From Parietichytrium sp. I65-24A (taxonomy: Eukaryota; Sar; Bigyra; Thraustochytrida; Thraustochytriidae): a stretch of 64,000 nucleotides of DNA. The DNA lies in assembly GCA_012862575.1 (NCBI GenBank), contig BLSF01000002.1, positions 434,001 to 498,000 on the forward strand, read 5' to 3'. A model generated the notes under the pieces. The model ran no database searches and had not been told where the DNA came from. It saw only the letters and a program-made list of their open reading frames with translations. This document shows positions 59,705 to 64,000 of the stretch, one piece after another (the stretch's first letter is position 1; every line of letters starts with the position of its first letter). The position numbers and the translations under genes were made by a program.

Positions 59705-62248
59705 ATGAGTGCGACGCCTTTGTTCGCTTATTTGTATGCGTCGCCGTTAACGCAAAAAGGTGGCGATGGACGTGTGGTAGAGAGCACTGAGGAGCTCGAG
59801 CCGCTCAACATTCGGCGCGAAGGGGAGGAGTTCGTGAGCATGTTTGAGGATAATGGCATGCAGGTCCGGCTTAGGAGATGTGTGGCGTGCAGAGCAGAGC
59901 TACAAGGTCTCTTGTCAGAGCCGGCGCGCGGAGCAGAGAGCGTGTCCGAAGGCAGCTTCACTGGCCCGGACGTGATACACTTCACAGGCCACGGTTTCCC
60001 GGATGGGTTTCTGGCTCTTGAAGATACGTCAGGGAATTTGGACAGGCTGAGTACGAATGACCTTCAGCTCATGCTGAAAAACGCAAACTGTCGCATCCAG
60101 CTCGTATTTGTTTCGGCGTGCTTTTCGGAAGACACAGGAAACGTCTTTGTACAGGCAGGAGTTCCGCACGTCGTTGCGGTAAGAAGAGATCTGCAGGTCG
60201 CGGACAAAGTGTCCAGCGAATTTGCTCTGAAATTTTATTCGGCTCTTTTATCCGGTGCGACCGTCAGCGCTGCTTTCTCGCACGCGCAGAATTGCATCCA
60301 TCTAACACCTGGACGCGACGATGCGTGGCGCGAGCGGCAGCGACAGAAATTTCTCTTACTTCCAAACGACCAATCCGTTGATCACAACGTGACTATTTTC
60401 GATCAAGTTCCCGTTGGAAGATATGTTGACGAGTCACCCCCCTCTCCGCTAAATTCCTGTATTGGGGTAACGTCCAAGTTTGTAGGTCGAAGAGTACTGA
60501 TGCAATCCGTTGTGGAAACTCTTGTGGATCCGGACTCAATTGGAAGCTGTGTAACAATGTATGGCCAGCATGGGGTCGGCAAGTCGTCTTGCGCGGTGTA
60601 CATCTGCGAATTTTTGTGCGAGAGGAGGCAATGCAAAGGGGCATACTTTGTTCCGTTCCAGAGGAGGAGAGTGTCCTCGCGGTCCTCTTCAGAGGAGCTG
60701 CAAACTGATCTGATTAGGTGTATTCGCTCGCAAGCCCCAGGTGGAAGCGGAATCAGCACCGTTGAGACTCTTGATGAGCTTGTCGAAGCTATCAACCGCT
60801 ATACACGGCAGCTGCGAACAAGCGGCAAGCTCATCCTGTTGCTGGATGGTTGTGACGAGTGGATTGGGCAGCAAAGTATGACCTCGCCACATTCAGCAAG
60901 CGCACTACATGTGTTTCGCAGCGTAGCAAATGCCATTATGCAGAAATGTAGCCAAGTCATGATCTTGTGCACGAGCAGGTACCCTTTGCTGAGGGGCGAA
61001 GTATACGGTGAGACAACTTCCGTGAGCTCGAGATTTACCGAGCTCAAGTTTGAAGTAGGTCCTCTAGCCGACACGCATGCGGCTCAGTTGCTGGTGAAGC
61101 TGAGCAGGCGGCAACTGTCAGAAAACGAGCTGTCTGGAAACAGTAGCTCGGCTTTGGTAAGTCTGATGTCCACAGAGCAGAAACTTCACCTTTTGGCGAA
61201 GCATCCAGTCTTGCGGGCGTGCAAAGGTCATCCTTTAATTATAGGTCTGATCGCAGAGAAACTGAGCAGTTCAAGCCTCAACAATCTTTCAAGCGACGCA
61301 ACGACTGCCTGGAAACAGCTCGAAGATGATATTCCGTCCCCTCCGCTTGCCCCTGCGACCATCAACGTACAGTACACCACGTCCCACAAAGCAATGCCGC
61401 CGAGCTCATCAGATATGATCCATCTTGAAAACAGCCCCTTCTCACACAGTAGTAGTGGTGATCTGGGCCGGAGTTTGGAGAAATTGAGCATCTCCAAAAT
61501 CCCATCTTTCGACCTTCCCGAGCCCTCACAACCATCCATCAAGACCCCTTGTCATCGGGCGAGTATCCCAGACTCAGTGCAGTGGTACCGAGCTGAGCTT
61601 GAGGAGCTCGACAACCTACTGTCAACAATCGGGCAAGGCGGGATGGACGGAGTGGACTTGTGGCCGTTGGTGTACCCGGTATTAAGCAAGGTGATTGAGC
61701 GTGACTTTGTTTGCAAAAGAGACAAAGTCAATCGTCGTTTCTCAGACTCAGACTTTGATCGTATGCGCCACATCCTCCTCCGAAACGGTCGACCAAAAAC
61801 CGTGGAGCTGGCCAGTGCTGCTTTGATAGCCTTCTGGAAGTGGCTTGAAGGCACCATGCGCACGCTAGAGGCTTTTTCGCAGTATTGGAACAGCTCTGTT
61901 ATATTTGGACTCGTGTCCAAAGAATCCGTCAACGAGAGCCTCCGCAAGAGTGGGCCGGGGTCGTTCATGATCCGCATCAGTGAGAGTTGTGCCGGGCAAC
62001 TGGCCCTTGCCGTTTCACTTCCCAATGGACAGGTAATTCACTCACTCATTACCCCAGTCCCGGGAGGGAGTGGCAGTCACCAGAAAATGGTGCCTACGTC
62101 CGCTCCGATGGTCCAGGTCGCTACAAGTACCGGGCTCAAGGTTTATGGGTCGTTGAAAGATTTCATTTTGAGTTGTGCCCCATTGAAGGATCTTTGGCCA
62201 AACATCGATAAGTCAGCTGCATTGCAACCTATCGATGCTTTCATGTGA
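59705..62248 (+). CDS. CHAT protease - STAND NTPase - STAT-type linker/SH2 fusion protein
   Basis: An 847-residue single-exon protein. The start is the ATG giving MSATPLFAYLYASPL, which begins the first beta strand of the CHAT fold. CHAT (1-230) is a caspase-like protease domain with His96 in HFTGHG and Cys139 in VSACFSED as the catalytic pair, followed by VPHVVAVRRDLQVAD and GATVSAAFSHAQ. The STAND-type P-loop NTPase (about 260-560) has FVGR at its start and Walker A GQHGVGKSS (Lys293). LILLLDGCDEW is the Walker B (Asp381-Glu385) and ILCTSRYPLL the sensor strand. A serine-rich linker (about 565-640) follows. Residues of about 650-740 resemble the STAT linker domain, with FWKWLEGTMRTLEAFSQYWN at about 710-729. 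The SH2 domain (about 730-835) has GPGSFMIRISES with the phosphotyrosine-binding Arg757 and ends LKDLWPNIDKSAAL, as STATs do (LKYLYPDIPKDKAF). No tyrosine follows it. Likely role: tyrosine-phosphorylation-sensing, NLR-like protease. Confidence 0.85.
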   Translation: MSATPLFAYLYASPLTQKGGDGRVVESTEELEPLNIRREGEEFVSMFEDNGMQVRLRRCVACRAELQGLLSEPARGAESVSEGSFTGPDVIHFTGHGFPDGFLALEDTSGNLDRLSTNDLQLMLKNANCRIQLVFVSACFSEDTGNVFVQAGVPHVVAVRRDLQVADKVSSEFALKFYSALLSGATVSAAFSHAQNCIHLTPGRDDAWRERQRQKFLLLPNDQSVDHNVTIFDQVPVGRYVDESPPSPLNSCIGVTSKFVGRRVLMQSVVETLVDPDSIGSCVTMYGQHGVGKSSCAVYICEFLCERRQCKGAYFVPFQRRRVSSRSSSEELQTDLIRCIRSQAPGGSGISTVETLDELVEAINRYTRQLRTSGKLILLLDGCDEWIGQQSMTSPHSASALHVFRSVANAIMQKCSQVMILCTSRYPLLRGEVYGETTSVSSRFTELKFEVGPLADTHAAQLLVKLSRRQLSENELSGNSSSALVSLMSTEQKLHLLAKHPVLRACKGHPLIIGLIAEKLSSSSLNNLSSDATTAWKQLEDDIPSPPLAPATINVQYTTSHKAMPPSSSDMIHLENSPFSHSSSGDLGRSLEKLSISKIPSFDLPEPSQPSIKTPCHRASIPDSVQWYRAELEELDNLLSTIGQGGMDGVDLWPLVYPVLSKVIERDFVCKRDKVNRRFSDSDFDRMRHILLRNGRPKTVELASAALIAFWKWLEGTMRTLEAFSQYWNSSVIFGLVSKESVNESLRKSGPGSFMIRISESCAGQLALAVSLPNGQVIHSLITPVPGGSGSHQKMVPTSAPMVQVATSTGLKVYGSLKDFILSCAPLKDLWPNIDKSAALQPIDAFM

Positions 62249-62736
62249 AGATCTTCCCAAAGCGAGAATTCATCTCTCAAGCTGGGGGTGGCATGTCGTC
62301 AGCGCAAGGCTCTGATCATGATCGGCGGCTGGAGATTGATATGTACTACCCATTACTCGACTCCAACCCACTTGACAGTCTGCTATCAGAAAAGCAAACA
62401 ACCCAGAAATCTTATTCCATTGTCCATGGTCGCTTTCTTGGCAATAGTGTACCCCCTCTCTCTGTTCACAGTCAGAATATATTTTTGTGTGTCTCATTCT
62501 GTTTTATTCTCAGCTTGTGATTGACTGTGAAAACAAGTTGATCTACATTGCCATCCAACTTACAGAGAACGAAGGGTTCACAAAAAGGCAGGAAATAAGC
62601 AGCAGGTGCTCTTGATAAATATAGTCGATGATGTGCATGCGTTTCATGTATTTATTTACTTCGGTTTCTTTCAATTGGTTGATTGATGAATGTTACTTGG
62701 TGGCGAAGCCTAAAGGGTGTTTGATTTGCTTGCTTT
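62249..62736. other. Intergenic between converging genes
   Basis: About 490 bp between the stop codons of the CHAT-STAND-SH2 gene and the acidic protein. I see no gene, RNA or repeat. Confidence 0.5.
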
Positions 62737-63987
62737 TCAGTACTTGCGACGTTTCACTGCAGATACTGGCTGAGAGTCAGTTTTTACAAATTTGCTCATC
62801 AAAGGTTGAGCTTTGGATGCAATCTTCTCCCGCACACTCTGCGAGCTCACTGCGAACGGATTATTACGCGAAGGTGTTGGCTTTGAGCCCCCGACTGTCT
62901 TCTTAAAGCCATTCACTTTTGCCCCTGCTGGACCTGTCAGCCGGCCACGAAGCGACGGAGATACGCTGGCCCCATCGTTGTCGCTTTCACTTTCGTTTTC
63001 TGACATTCTTGCGGACGCGAGCATCTTTTTCCTCTTCCCTGTGACCTTGTCGGACGGGTTGGCTGCAGATACGGATTCGTCGTCGGATGAATTTCGCATA
63101 GTGGCGGCTTCGACTTTCCGTAACAAGCCATCAGTGCCAGCAGAGAATCGCTTTCGGGACCCGTTCGCGACGCTTGATCCAGTGGTGATCGGTGAAGTTG
63201 CAAGTGCGTGCCGAGGCAAGCTTTCAACGCTCCCAGTGGCGTTTCCCAACGTTGGTGGAGCGACAACACGTTTGTGTGGCTGTTTGATTAGCCGTGGTTG
63301 AGGCAGATTTGGCTCGTTTTCATCCTCGCCCTCGCCCTCACTCTCGCTTTCACTCTCGCTTTCGCTACTCTCGCTTTCTTCCTCTTGCGCGGCCTCCTCA
63401 TCTTCGCGTTCTCTGAGTTTGTGAATCCGCTCCATTTTCTCAAGAAGAGTTGCGTCTGCGTTTGCTCGCTGCGCTTGTATGACAGCAATTTGAACGGACT
63501 TGGTCAAGCGCAATCGGCGTACCAGCCCCAGAGCGCGGTTAGATTTTTGGAGCTTGACCGCAAGGATAATGTGTTTAAGGTGTTTTGCATCGAGCATGGC
63601 CTCCTCTTCGCGAATCTTTTGGTCTTCAATTTCCAAGGAAAGGTTCTTTGAGCCCCACTTTATTTGCTCCAGGACAAGGTTAGACTTTATTGCCGCTTCC
63701 TCCAGCTGGTGCTTTAAAGCTCCAGTGCTGTCGGACATGCCGAGCAAGGGCACAAGTAAGTCGTGACTTGCCAAAACGGGACGCGGAAAGGTCTCCGGGC
63801 TCCTCTGGCCGCGTTTCAAGGACACCGCCATGATTTTTTTCATCTGAACGCTCACAGGCCACACTGACACACCTGTGCGACGCTGAAGTGCTGCCAAATC
63901 CAGAAGTGGCACCCATTCCCAATTCATGGCGACACTCAATCCAAGCAGCATCCCTTTGCTATCTACGAAGACAGGCATGTGCCCCAT
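62737..63987 (-). CDS. Acidic/basic low-complexity protein, possibly 5'-incomplete
   Basis: I do not recognise this protein. The frame encodes 416 residues from an ATG 13 bases inside the right edge. It remains open to the edge, so more N-terminal sequence or an upstream exon may exist. The first 75 residues are hydrophobic and ordered (MPVFVDSKGMLLGLSVAMNW, then EWVPLLDLAALQRR). Residues 90-200 are a charged helix or coil (HQLEEAAIKSNLVLEQIKW; KMERIHKLREREDEEAAQE). A Glu/Ser run (SESESESESEGEGEDENE) follows at about 205-230. The remaining 185 residues are disordered with basic clusters (GSRKRF, GKRKKM, AVKRRKY) that fit nuclear localisation. Acid/serine stretches of this kind are common casein-kinase-2 targets in chromatin and RNA-processing proteins. 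Confidence 0.65.
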   Translation of the reverse strand: MGHMPVFVDSKGMLLGLSVAMNWEWVPLLDLAALQRRTGVSVWPVSVQMKKIMAVSLKRGQRSPETFPRPVLASHDLLVPLLGMSDSTGALKHQLEEAAIKSNLVLEQIKWGSKNLSLEIEDQKIREEEAMLDAKHLKHIILAVKLQKSNRALGLVRRLRLTKSVQIAVIQAQRANADATLLEKMERIHKLREREDEEAAQEEESESSESESESESEGEGEDENEPNLPQPRLIKQPHKRVVAPPTLGNATGSVESLPRHALATSPITTGSSVANGSRKRFSAGTDGLLRKVEAATMRNSSDDESVSAANPSDKVTGKRKKMLASARMSENESESDNDGASVSPSLRGRLTGPAGAKVNGFKKTVGGSKPTPSRNNPFAVSSQSVREKIASKAQPLMSKFVKTDSQPVSAVKRRKY

Positions 63988-64000
63988 ACTCTTTTCTGCG

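Overview
The window is nuclear DNA of a unicellular eukaryote. Genes are monocistronic, on both strands, with untranslated gaps of 0.2-4 kb. Most coding regions have no intron, including an 11-kb VPS13 gene. The introns that can be placed are short (62-113 nt), have GT(A/G)AGT donors and AG acceptors, and keep the reading frame. The standard genetic code fits throughout. A Hook dynein adaptor argues against dynein-lacking lineages such as red algae and land plants. Few introns, GA/CT-rich leaders, a Fused/STK36 kinase, a DOCK-like GEF, aspartoacylase and STAT-type SH2 sequence together suggest a stramenopile, perhaps a thraustochytrid. This placement is inference (about 60%).

Layout. 1-2153: no gene. 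2154-10304: aspartoacylase (+), a multi-pass membrane protein (-), a bZIP protein (+), and a two-exon gene fusing two AP2-like repeats to a TAF1A-like helical region (+). 10533-17694: a possibly myristoylated Tudor/KOW-like protein (-), a Hook protein (+), the SUMO ligase NSE2/MMS21 (-) and a small hypothetical protein (-). 18406-18891: a 241-bp perfect duplication around a single N, best read as an assembly join. 20900-40600: a disordered hypothetical protein (+), VPS13 with an embedded PDZ-like domain (-), a divergent DOCK-like protein (+) and USP14/Ubp6 (-). 40601-44607: a gene-poor stretch holding a 490-bp (AAAGC)n array. 44608-55985: an enlarged 4-hydroxyphenylpyruvate dioxygenase (HPPD)-like protein (+), a Fused/STK36-type kinase in five exons (+), an ankyrin/coiled-coil protein (+) and UDP-glucuronate decarboxylase in three exons (-). 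55986-59704: gene-poor. 59705-62248: a CHAT protease - STAND NTPase - STAT-type linker/SH2 fusion (+). 62737-63987: an acidic, basic-tailed protein that may continue past the right edge (-).

The genes do not form one pathway; they are a typical mix of transcription (bZIP, AP2/TAF1A), genome maintenance (NSE2), proteostasis (USP14), lipid transfer (VPS13), cytoskeleton and signalling (Hook, DOCK, Fused kinase) and metabolism (ASPA, HPPD, UXS). The standout is the 847-residue CHAT-STAND-SH2 protein. It joins a caspase-like protease, an NLR-type switch and a phosphotyrosine-reading module whose linker and SH2 resemble STAT proteins, with no STAT-style tail tyrosine. All family calls come from reading the sequence and from memory of family motifs; no search was run.
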